DNA of 12,932 bases from Clostridia bacterium (GTDB taxonomy: Bacteria; Bacillota; Clostridia; Oscillospirales; CAG-272). This document shows positions 7,210 to 12,932 of the stretch, in pieces (the first letter of the stretch is position 1; each line of letters begins with the position of its first letter). A model generated the notes under the pieces. The model was not told where the DNA came from and searched no databases. It worked only from the letters and a program-made list of their open reading frames with translations. A program made the position numbers and the translations under genes. Location: positions 1-12,932 of the forward strand of contig JAGDCE010000010.1 in NCBI GenBank assembly GCA_017958705.1, read 5' to 3'.

Positions 7210-7240
7210 ATTCCTGCCGTGTATCGGCAGGAATTTTTTT
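7210..7240 (+). terminator. Attenuator terminator in front of pyrR, containing its ribosome binding site
   Basis: TTCCTGCCG (7211-7219) and CGGCAGGAA (7225-7233) form a perfect 9-pair stem with a 5-base loop. One more A-T pair can be added, and seven T residues (7234-7240) follow. The pyrR ATG comes right after the T-run, and its ribosome binding site AGGA(A) (7229-7233) lies in the 3' arm. Forming the hairpin would both end transcription and hide the site. A competing antiterminator is possible: CGGCA (7174-7178) with TGCCG (7215-7219), extended by GA (7180-7181) with TC (7212-7213). It would break both the PyrR hairpin and the terminator. Confidence 0.87.
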
Positions 7241-7789
7241 ATGAATCTTATCTTAAAAGCCGAGTTGATGGACGAGGTCGCGGTCAGACGCGCGATAGTC
7301 CGCATTTCTCACGAGATAATTGAAAAAAACAAAGGTACCGAAGGCGTCGTCCTCGTCGGCATACGCCGCCGCGGCATGCCTATCGCGAAGATGATAGCGG
7401 AGAATATCAAACTGTTCGAGGGCGCGGAAGCGCCGGTCGGAGAGCTCGATATAAAGTTCTACCGCGACGACATACGCCCCGAACACAGAGATCCGACGGT
7501 CACGCCGTCAAAGCTGCCGTTCGACGTCAACGGGATGCGCGTGGTACTGATCGACGACGTGATGTACACGGGAAGAACGGCGCGCGCCGCGATCGAGGCG
7601 GTGTTCGCACAGGGAAGACCGAACTGCATACAGCTCGCCGTACTGATCGACCGCGGTCACCGCGAACTGCCGATCCGCGCGGATTACGTGGGCAAAAACG
7701 TGCCGACGTCGAAATCAGAGGTCATATCGGTCCACGTGCCCGAATACGACGGCGAGTTGTGCGTCAATCTTCTTCAGAGAACGGAATAA
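7241..7789 (+). CDS. pyrR: Pyrimidine operon attenuator / uracil phosphoribosyltransferase PyrR
   Basis: This 182-residue protein is PyrR, the RNA-binding regulator of pyrimidine genes that senses UMP and often retains weak uracil phosphoribosyltransferase activity. The PRPP-binding signature VVLIDDVMYTGRTARAA is at residues 101-117. The conserved GIRRRG segment (40-45) and the IDRGHRELPIRADYVGKN region (136-153) are typical of the family. A frame also opens at a GTG at 7205, but that codon lies in the attenuator without a ribosome binding site. The ATG at 7241 gives the normal family length and has AGGAA 7 bases upstream. The gene lies behind its own attenuator, so it is autoregulated, and it is followed 42 bases later by the uracil permease. 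Confidence 0.96.
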   Translation: MNLILKAELMDEVAVRRAIVRISHEIIEKNKGTEGVVLVGIRRRGMPIAKMIAENIKLFEGAEAPVGELDIKFYRDDIRPEHRDPTVTPSKLPFDVNGMRVVLIDDVMYTGRTARAAIEAVFAQGRPNCIQLAVLIDRGHRELPIRADYVGKNVPTSKSEVISVHVPEYDGELCVNLLQRTE

Positions 7790-7796
7790 GTAAATA

Positions 7797-7811
7797 AGCC
7801 GGAAAACGGCT
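7797..7811 (+). other. Small hairpin between pyrR and uraA
   Basis: AGCCG (7797-7801) and CGGCT (7807-7811) form a 5-pair stem with a GAAAA loop. No T-run follows, so it should not terminate. It may affect transcript processing or relative expression of pyrR and the permease. Confidence 0.4.
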
Positions 7812-7831
7812 ATAAATAAACGGAGGTTTTT

Positions 7832-9520
7832 ATGAAACTCATTTACGGTGTGAAAGACAAACCGAAGGTAGGTCAGACAATCGTCTTTGCGCTCCAGCAG
7901 CTGCTTGCGATAATGGCGGCGACGCTTGTGGTGCCGGTCATTGTGGGCCACGGCATGCAGCCTACCGCTGCGCTCTTCGGCGCCGGTATCGGTACTCTTG
8001 TATACCTGCTCTTTACGAAATTCAGAAGTCCCGTGTTCTTAGGCTCTTCGTTCGCGTTCTTAGGCTCCATGGCAGCAGCGTTCGCCGGCGGCGTATCCGC
8101 GGCGCTCGGCTATCTCGGCCTCATCATAGGCGCGGTGCTCGCCGGTCTCGTTTACGTGATCATAGCGATAATCGTCAAATTCGCGGGTACTAAATGGATC
8201 AACAAACTTATGCCCGCAGTCGTTATCGGTCCGACGGTCGCGATAATCGGTCTCTGCCTCGCGGGAAACGCTATAGGCGATCTGCAGAAAGTCAACTATA
8301 CCGAAGTATATGACAACTCCGAATATCAGATAGTCAGAGTCTACGACACTCACGAAGAAATAAAAGACGAAAACGGCAATACAGTCAAATATAAATTTAC
8401 GAAAGCCGATGAAAACCTCAGTAACGACGGCGTCACGATAGTCGTGAAAAAAGACGCCGATATAGCTGATCTTGATGCCGCTGATTATTACCAGCATATC
8501 CAGTACAACCTGTCTGAAAAGCTGGACAAAAACGGCGACCCCGAAAAGGATGAAGCAGGGAATACGGTCTATGTCGAATCGCTCTCGTCCACACCGGGCT
8601 CCGTGTACGTAGCTATCGTTTGCGGTCTCGTAACGCTTGCAGTTACGATGCTTTGCTCGGTATATGCCAAGAAAAAGAGCATTTTCAGACTTATCCCGTT
8701 CATTATAGGTATCTGTTCCGGTTATGTCTGCGCACTCATATTCTTCCTTATAGGAAAAGCGACAGGCAACGCATCTCTTATGATCATCGATCTGTCCCCG
8801 TTCGCCGGACTCCTTAATGACGGCAAAGTGACGCTGGAAACGTTCGTATCGCTTCCCAAGTTCACTTTCCTGTCTGCTTTCGGCAAATTCGGTGAACTGA
8901 GTCCTCAGTACTTCCTGACGATCTTCGCGGCTTACGTTCCCGTTGCATTCGTCGTGTTCGCGGAACACCTCGCCGACCATAAGAATATCTCCTCTATCAT
9001 CGAAAAAGACCTCCTCGAAGATCCCGGCCTGCACAGAACGCTTCTCGGCGACGGTATCGGCTCCATGGCGGGCGCGTTCTTCGGCGGCTGCCCGAACACC
9101 ACGTACGGCGAGTCTATCGGCTGTGTGGCGATAACAGGAAACGCCTCCGTTATAACGATCGTTTTCGCGGCTTTCGGCGCGATACTGATCTCGTTCCTGT
9201 CTCCGTTCGTTGCATTCGTCAACTCCATCCCCAGCTGCGTGATGGGCGGCGTCTGCATGGCTCTGTACGGCTTCATAGCTGTATCCGGCCTTAAGATGGT
9301 ACAGAAAGTCGACCTGGAGGAAAACAGAAATCTGTTCGTCGTATCGGTCATACTCATAGCCGGTATCGGCGGCCTTGCGATCAGCTTCGGCAAGGTAACC
9401 ATTACCGAGATCGCCTGCGCGCTCATCCTCGGCATACTGACCAACCTCATGCTGTCCGGCAAAAAGAAGGAAGCGGTTCAGGCAGCTGAAAAAGAAGAGA
9501 ACAGCGAAGAAAATAAATAA
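7832..9520 (+). CDS. uraA: Uracil permease (NCS2 / nucleobase:cation symporter-2 family) with a large extra loop
   Basis: This 562-residue membrane protein imports uracil. NCS2 hallmarks are present: about 14 hydrophobic segments, EHLADH at residues 379-384 (matching the EH..DH site of UraA, with substrate-binding Glu379) and PNTTYGESIG at 421-430 (second substrate glutamate, Glu427). The family is usually about 430 residues. The excess here is mainly a hydrophilic insert at about 151-255, between the helix ending IGLCLAGNAIG and the next helix beginning VYVAIVCG. The insert is rich in Asp, Glu, Lys and Tyr and contains two similar DE(N/A)GNTV turns. The acidic tail after residue 543 is a cytoplasmic extension. 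GGAGG (7822-7826) is 5 bases before ATG. Position behind pyrR and its attenuator supports uracil as substrate over xanthine. Confidence 0.94.
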   Translation: MKLIYGVKDKPKVGQTIVFALQQLLAIMAATLVVPVIVGHGMQPTAALFGAGIGTLVYLLFTKFRSPVFLGSSFAFLGSMAAAFAGGVSAALGYLGLIIGAVLAGLVYVIIAIIVKFAGTKWINKLMPAVVIGPTVAIIGLCLAGNAIGDLQKVNYTEVYDNSEYQIVRVYDTHEEIKDENGNTVKYKFTKADENLSNDGVTIVVKKDADIADLDAADYYQHIQYNLSEKLDKNGDPEKDEAGNTVYVESLSSTPGSVYVAIVCGLVTLAVTMLCSVYAKKKSIFRLIPFIIGICSGYVCALIFFLIGKATGNASLMIIDLSPFAGLLNDGKVTLETFVSLPKFTFLSAFGKFGELSPQYFLTIFAAYVPVAFVVFAEHLADHKNISSIIEKDLLEDPGLHRTLLGDGIGSMAGAFFGGCPNTTYGESIGCVAITGNASVITIVFAAFGAILISFLSPFVAFVNSIPSCVMGGVCMALYGFIAVSGLKMVQKVDLEENRNLFVVSVILIAGIGGLAISFGKVTITEIACALILGILTNLMLSGKKKEAVQAAEKEENSEENK

Positions 9521-9531
9521 ACCAGCCCGAT

Positions 9532-9571
9532 AAAAACGGAGCGCTTCGATTTCGGAGCGCTCCTTTGTTTT
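9532..9571 (+). terminator. Rho-independent terminator of the pyrR-uraA operon
   Basis: GGAGCGCT (9538-9545) pairs perfectly with AGCGCTCC (9556-9563), with a 10-base loop, and TTTGTTTT follows. An A-run (9532-9536) precedes the stem and could extend it. It lies 11 bases after the uraA stop. Confidence 0.92.
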
Positions 9572-9605
9572 ACCGCCGGAATTTGCAGTGCGTGACCTTC
9601 ATTTA

Positions 9606-9680
9606 TGCAAAAACGGGCGTTTTTTGACGGCTCGGTTGACGCCGTGCCGTCATAACGGCTGAAAAAGTGCGATTTTTGCA
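9606..9680. repeat. Long imperfect inverted repeat in the uraA-rpiR spacer
   Basis: The ends TGCAAAAA (9606-9613) and TTTTTGCA (9673-9680) are perfect inverted repeats. Inside them, a T-run (9620-9625) faces an A-run (9662-9666), and TGACGGC (9625-9631) pairs with GCCGTCA (9646-9652). ACGGC and GCCGT occur again at 9655-9659 and 9641-9645, so alternative foldings are possible. The whole unit could form a hairpin on either strand. It may be a small repeat element or a regulatory structure; one copy in one window cannot decide. Confidence 0.6.
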
Positions 9681-9685
9681 ATAAT

Positions 9686-9697
9686 TTTCAAATGAAA
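9686..9697. promoter_or_regulatory. Possible operator palindrome upstream of the rpiR promoter
   Basis: TTTCA (9686-9690) and TGAAA (9693-9697) form an inverted repeat around AA. It lies 23 bases upstream of the -35 box of the regulator gene. RpiR-family proteins often bind short palindromes near their own promoters. The site is also AT-rich, so chance is not excluded. Confidence 0.3.
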
Positions 9698-9720
9698 TTG
9701 CAGGTTTTTTTGAAAAACGC

Positions 9721-9749
9721 TTGCATTTTTTTATTTTATGTGATATAAT
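9721..9749 (+). promoter_or_regulatory. Promoter of the rpiR-cmk operon
   Basis: The -35 box TTGCAT (9721-9726) and the perfect -10 box TATAAT (9744-9749) have 17-base spacing. A TG at 9741-9742 makes an extended -10. The start point should be near 9756, leaving a leader of fewer than 30 bases. Confidence 0.87.
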
Positions 9750-9783
9750 CAATATAGTTTACACTGAGAAAGGCAGGACAGTT

Positions 9784-10656
9784 ATGGACATATTACAGAA
9801 AATCGAAGCTTCGATGCCCGGCTTTTCCAAGGGGCAAAAAGCGATCGGCAATTATATCCTCGAGCACTACGACAAAGCCGCCTATATGACGGCGCTTAAA
9901 CTCGGTTCGACCGTTCACGTATCGGAATCCACGGTCGTCCGCTTTGCCATAGAGCTCGGTTTTGACGGATATCCGGACCTGCAGCACAGTCTGAGGGAGC
10001 TGATCCGCGCCCGTCTCACGTCGCTGCAGCGTATCGAAATTACGAACGACAGGATCAACGACGACGAGATACTTGAAAAAGTAATGGAACTCGATATCGA
10101 AAAGATGCGCAACACCCTTTCGAATATCGACAAAAACGCGTTCAACGCGGCGGTCGACGATATAATAAAAGCGAAGCGCATTTATATCATGGGCATGCGC
10201 TCGTCCTCGTCTCTCGCCGTGTTCATGAACTTTTATTTCTCGATGATCTTCAACGACGTACGCCTGGTCAATTCCACCTCGCGTTCCGAGATCTTCGAGC
10301 AGCTTTTCCGTATCGGACCGGACGATATCATAATAGGTATCTCGTTCCCGCGTTATTCAAAACGTATCGTGCAGGGAATGGAGTTCGCGAAGCAGCAGAA
10401 GGCGATGACGGTCGCGATAACCGACTCGATGGATTCGCCGCTCGCGGAATACGCCGATCATACGCTTATAGCGAGATCCGAAATGGCGTCTTTCGTCGAC
10501 TCTCTCGTCGCCCCGCTTTCCGTCATCAACGCGATGATCGTCGCGATCGGTAAGAAGAAGCAGGAAGAGGTCAGAGAAGTCTTCAACGAGCTTGAAAACG
10601 TCTGGGACAAATTCGAAGTCTATAACAAATTCTCCGGACAAGTGGACAATAAATGA
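9784..10656 (+). CDS. MurR/RpiR-family transcriptional regulator
   Basis: This 290-residue protein has the two-domain RpiR layout. An N-terminal helix-turn-helix domain spans residues 1-77, with TALKLGSTVHVSESTVVRFA (36-55) and ELGFDGYPDLQ (57-67) as its signature. A SIS sugar-phosphate-binding domain spans about 118-255, with GMRSSSS at 137-143 and a GISFPRYSKR segment at 185-194. Such regulators sense phosphosugars (ribose, N-acetylmuramate or glucosamine derivatives, hexoses). The effector cannot be read here because no sugar genes lie next to it. A frame also opens at a TTG at 9721, but that codon is the -35 box. The ATG at 9784 follows the predicted transcript start, has AGGA (9775-9778) 5 bases upstream, and gives the family N-terminus. 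It overlaps the next gene by ATGA. Confidence 0.94.
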   Translation: MDILQKIEASMPGFSKGQKAIGNYILEHYDKAAYMTALKLGSTVHVSESTVVRFAIELGFDGYPDLQHSLRELIRARLTSLQRIEITNDRINDDEILEKVMELDIEKMRNTLSNIDKNAFNAAVDDIIKAKRIYIMGMRSSSSLAVFMNFYFSMIFNDVRLVNSTSRSEIFEQLFRIGPDDIIIGISFPRYSKRIVQGMEFAKQQKAMTVAITDSMDSPLAEYADHTLIARSEMASFVDSLVAPLSVINAMIVAIGKKKQEEVREVFNELENVWDKFEVYNKFSGQVDNK

Positions 10657-11876
10657 AGATCGCCGTTATAGGCGGAGGCGCCGCAGGCCTGTTTGCCGCC
10701 GGCGTCGCCTCGCACAGAGGCGCGGACGTGACGGTCTTTGAAAAAAACGACCGCCCCGGCGTCAAACTCCGCATTACCGGGAAAGGAAGATGCAACGTCA
10801 CAAACGACTGCGACAGGGACAGATTCTTCGACTCCGTTGTTTCCAACCCCAGATTCCTGTATTCGGCTTATTCAGCGCTTACGCCGCAGGACGTTATGGC
10901 GTTTTTTGAACGTCTCGGCGTTCCGCTGAAGACCGAGCGCGGAGGACGCGTTTTCCCGGTTTCCGACAAGGCTTCCGATATAGTCGACGCGCTCGTGAGA
11001 TACTGCGGCGCCGTCACGTTCAGGCACGAAAAAGTGCTCGGTATCAGAAAAGAGGACGAATTTGAGGTAAAGACGTCCAAAGGCGTTTACCGGTTTGATC
11101 GCGTGATAATCGCGACAGGCGGACTTTCATATCCGCGGACCGGCTCTGACGGGGACGGTTACGGATTTGCCGCCGCCTTCGGCCACAGAATAATCGGTAC
11201 CTCGCCGTCGCTCGTTCCGCTTATATGCGAAGAAGATCTTTGTCCGCGCTGTCAGGGGCTGACGCTTAAAAACGTGACGCTCAGCGCGCTCGACACGTCG
11301 AAGAATAAAACCGTATTTTCGGAGCTCGGCGAGATGCTGTTTACCGATAAGGGTGTGAGTGGTCCGCTTGTGCTCTCGGCGTCCGCGCACATGAAAGATA
11401 TAACGCCCGGAAAATACGCGCTTTACATCGATCTGAAACCGGCGCTTGACGAGCAGACGCTCGACCGTCGCATCCTGCGCGACTTTTCGGAGCAGAAAAA
11501 CAAAAATCTGATAAATTCGCTGCACGATCTGCTCCCGTCGAAGCTGATCGCTCCGTTCGTTGAACTGACAGGAATTGATCCGGATAAAAAAGTCAATTCC
11601 GTCACCGTGTCTGAACGGAGGAAGATACTGGAACTGCTCAAAAAACTGCCGCTCACCGTCGTTTCCGCGGCGCCTGTCGCCGAGGCGATAATCACGCGCG
11701 GCGGAGTCGATACGCGGCAGATCGATCCGAAGACGATGCAGTCAAAGCTCGTGCCCGGCCTGTATTTCGCGGGCGAGGTGATCGACTGCGACGCGTACAC
11801 CGGCGGATTCAATCTGCAGATAGCGTTTTCAACGGCGAACGCTGCAGCCGTCGCCGCTTCCGGGGTGATAACTTGA
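10653..11876 (+). CDS. HI0933/BaiN-family FAD-dependent oxidoreductase
   Basis: This 407-residue flavoprotein belongs to the HI0933 family, variously annotated as aminoacetone oxidase family or BaiN-like. The FAD-binding GGGAAG is at residues 7-12 with the acidic partner Glu30. The family block GVKLRITGKGRCNVTN is at 36-51, the IIATGG motif at 152-157, LFTDKGVSGP at 229-238, and the C-terminal FAD-contacting GEVIDCDAYTGGFNLQ at 374-389. The length is typical. The physiological substrate of most members is unknown, so I give no gene symbol. The start overlaps the regulator's stop (ATGA, 10653-10656) with only a weak ribosome binding site, indicating coupling. In clostridia this family often sits just upstream of cmk, as here. 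Confidence 0.94.
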   Translation: MKIAVIGGGAAGLFAAGVASHRGADVTVFEKNDRPGVKLRITGKGRCNVTNDCDRDRFFDSVVSNPRFLYSAYSALTPQDVMAFFERLGVPLKTERGGRVFPVSDKASDIVDALVRYCGAVTFRHEKVLGIRKEDEFEVKTSKGVYRFDRVIIATGGLSYPRTGSDGDGYGFAAAFGHRIIGTSPSLVPLICEEDLCPRCQGLTLKNVTLSALDTSKNKTVFSELGEMLFTDKGVSGPLVLSASAHMKDITPGKYALYIDLKPALDEQTLDRRILRDFSEQKNKNLINSLHDLLPSKLIAPFVELTGIDPDKKVNSVTVSERRKILELLKKLPLTVVSAAPVAEAIITRGGVDTRQIDPKTMQSKLVPGLYFAGEVIDCDAYTGGFNLQIAFSTANAAAVAASGVIT

Positions 11877-12310
11877 AAAAGATAACAGCAATTTTGCTTG
11901 CGGTACTGTTTGCCGCCGCGGCCGGTCTGTCGGTATTCTTCATATGCCGCGCCGCCGAAAAGAACAGGATAAAAAAATCGTTTGAAACCACCGTATCAAG
12001 CGTCAAAGTTGACGCGGTGGGGATAATGAACTCGGCCTCGGCCGAATACGAAGAGCATCTCAAAGCCGACGTCAACTCGCTCATAACGCTGTGCGGAGTC
12101 GACGGCAGAGACGCTTTCGGCACGGATCTCGCGCATGACCTTCTTGTGTGCTACGCATATCTGCTGTCACACCCCGAAGCGTGCCGCGACAACATGATTA
12201 TACTGTATAATACCGCGGACGCGTATCTTTCTGACGGCGACGCGGCGGCGTTTCGTGAAGGCGTCGTAAGATTCAATAAAGCGGCGGAAACTCACACCGC
12301 CGAAAAGTAG
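11873..12310 (+). CDS. Small membrane-anchored protein of unknown function
   Basis: This 145-residue protein is not one I recognise. It begins with KK and a hydrophobic segment (residues 4-24) followed by Arg/Lys-rich residues 26-35. That suggests an N-terminal anchor, or an uncleaved signal, with the rest outside the membrane. There is no lipobox. The remainder is mostly helix-prone, with four cysteines beyond the anchor (Cys25, 74, 93 and 104). The start is TTG at 11873, which overlaps the previous stop as TTGA. GGGG (11862-11865) supplies a ribosome binding site 7 bases upstream, and the next in-frame ATG comes only at residue 52. Codon use matches the neighbours. It is followed 11 bases later by cmk, so it sits in the middle of an operon. 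Confidence 0.72.
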   Translation: MKKITAILLAVLFAAAAGLSVFFICRAAEKNRIKKSFETTVSSVKVDAVGIMNSASAEYEEHLKADVNSLITLCGVDGRDAFGTDLAHDLLVCYAYLLSHPEACRDNMIILYNTADAYLSDGDAAAFREGVVRFNKAAETHTAEK

Positions 12311-12321
12311 AGGACCGTAAA

Positions 12322-12932
12322 ATGAAAACATTCAGGATCGCGATAGACGGACCGTCCGGCGCGGGCAAAAGCACCGTTGCCAAGGCGGTAGCAAAAAAAC
12401 TCGGATTCATACAGGTCGACACCGGGGCGATGTACCGCTCCGTGGGGCTTTATATTTATAACAACGGAGTCGATCCCGATGACCCGGACGCCGTTACCGC
12501 GCGTCTGCCCGAGATCGACATCGACCTCGGATTTACCGAGGACGGACAGAGGATATATCTGAACGGAGAAGACGTATCGGAGAAGATCAGGCAGAACGTG
12601 ATCTCGATGTACGCGTCGAAGGTGTCGGCGATACCGGCGGTCAGGGCATTTTTGCTCGACCTGCAGAGAAAAGTCGCCGCGGAGCACGACGTGGTCATGG
12701 ACGGCCGCGATATCGGCACCGTTATCCTGCCGGACGCGGAGCTGAAGATCTTCCAGACGGCGTCGATAAAAGAGCGCGCAAAGCGCAGATACGACGAGCT
12801 GACCGCAAAAGGCCAGATCGTACAGCTTGAGGACATACGCCGCGAGATAGCCGAGCGCGATTACAACGATTCCCACAGGGCGGAGGCGCCCTGCGTGCCC
12901 GCCGACGACGCGGTGATAATTGATAATTCAAA
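12322..12932 (+). CDS. cmk: Cytidylate kinase (3' end cut by the window)
   Basis: The 203 visible residues are cytidylate kinase, which phosphorylates CMP and dCMP with ATP. The P-loop GPSGAGKST is at residues 10-18. The nucleotide-binding DTGAMYR is at 33-39, VMDGRDIGTVILPDA at about 124-138, the lid segment with KRRYDEL follows, and RDYNDSHR lies near 177-184. Members are about 220-225 residues, so only the last 20 or so are missing. The ribosome binding site AGAGGA (12309-12314) overlaps the stop of the preceding gene and lies 7 bases before ATG. It is the last visible gene of the rpiR operon; in related genomes acyltransferase and ispH genes often follow, but that cannot be checked here. 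Confidence 0.97.
   Translation, partial: MKTFRIAIDGPSGAGKSTVAKAVAKKLGFIQVDTGAMYRSVGLYIYNNGVDPDDPDAVTARLPEIDIDLGFTEDGQRIYLNGEDVSEKIRQNVISMYASKVSAIPAVRAFLLDLQRKVAAEHDVVMDGRDIGTVILPDAELKIFQTASIKERAKRRYDELTAKGQIVQLEDIRREIAERDYNDSHRAEAPCVPADDAVIIDNS

Noticed and set aside
7205..7240. GTG-started extension of pyrR
   Set aside because: The codon lies inside the attenuator, has no ribosome binding site and adds 12 residues absent from the family; the ATG at 7241 is preferred.
8060..9034. 324-codon frame on the minus strand
   Set aside because: It lies opposite the membrane-protein gene uraA; its composition is that of a reverse-complement shadow and no ribosome binding site or motif is seen.
9721..9783. 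TTG-started extension of the RpiR regulator
   Set aside because: The TTG is the -35 box and lies upstream of the predicted transcript start.

Overview
The window looks like a stretch of chromosome from an uncultured member of the Clostridia (Bacillota). The clues are a PyrR-type pyrimidine attenuator, strong AGGAGG-like ribosome binding sites, a Thr/Glu/Pro-rich lipoprotein linker typical of gut clostridia, an archaeal/fungal-type aspartate-semialdehyde dehydrogenase, and a flavoprotein next to cmk as in many clostridial genomes. All twelve recognised genes lie on the + strand. GC content is moderate to high, but the intergenic promoters are AT-rich. The taxonomic call is inference; there is no rRNA to confirm it.

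Layout: (1) 1-370 holds no convincing complete gene. Its first ~130 bases may be the 3' part of a 6S-like RNA, and it ends with a good sigma-70 promoter and ribosome binding site. (2) 371-3695 is a tightly coupled three-gene unit: TldD-type metalloprotease, its inactive partner TldE/PmbA, and a small PHP-domain phosphoesterase. (3) 3728-5544 is asd plus an overlapping alpha/beta hydrolase, with no visible terminator separating it from unit 2. (4) 5686-7050 is a lipoprotein with its own promoter and three copies of a ~125-residue domain I do not recognise. (5) 7091-9571 is a pyrimidine salvage operon: promoter, PyrR-binding leader hairpin, attenuator, pyrR, a uracil permease with a large extra loop, and a strong terminator. 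(6) 9572-9720 is an intergenic spacer with an unusual long imperfect inverted repeat. (7) 9721-12932 is an operon of an RpiR/MurR-type regulator, an HI0933-family flavoprotein, a small membrane-anchored protein of unknown function with a TTG start, and cytidylate kinase, which runs off the window end.

The clearest regulatory logic is at pyrR-uraA. High UMP should let PyrR bind the leader hairpin, so that the terminator just upstream of pyrR forms. That hairpin also buries the pyrR ribosome binding site. The least explained items are the triple-repeat lipoprotein, the ~100-residue insert in the permease, the TldD-TldE-PHP pairing, the 75-base inverted repeat at 9606-9680 and the small membrane protein at 11873. 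I found no mobile element, CRISPR array, tRNA or rRNA.
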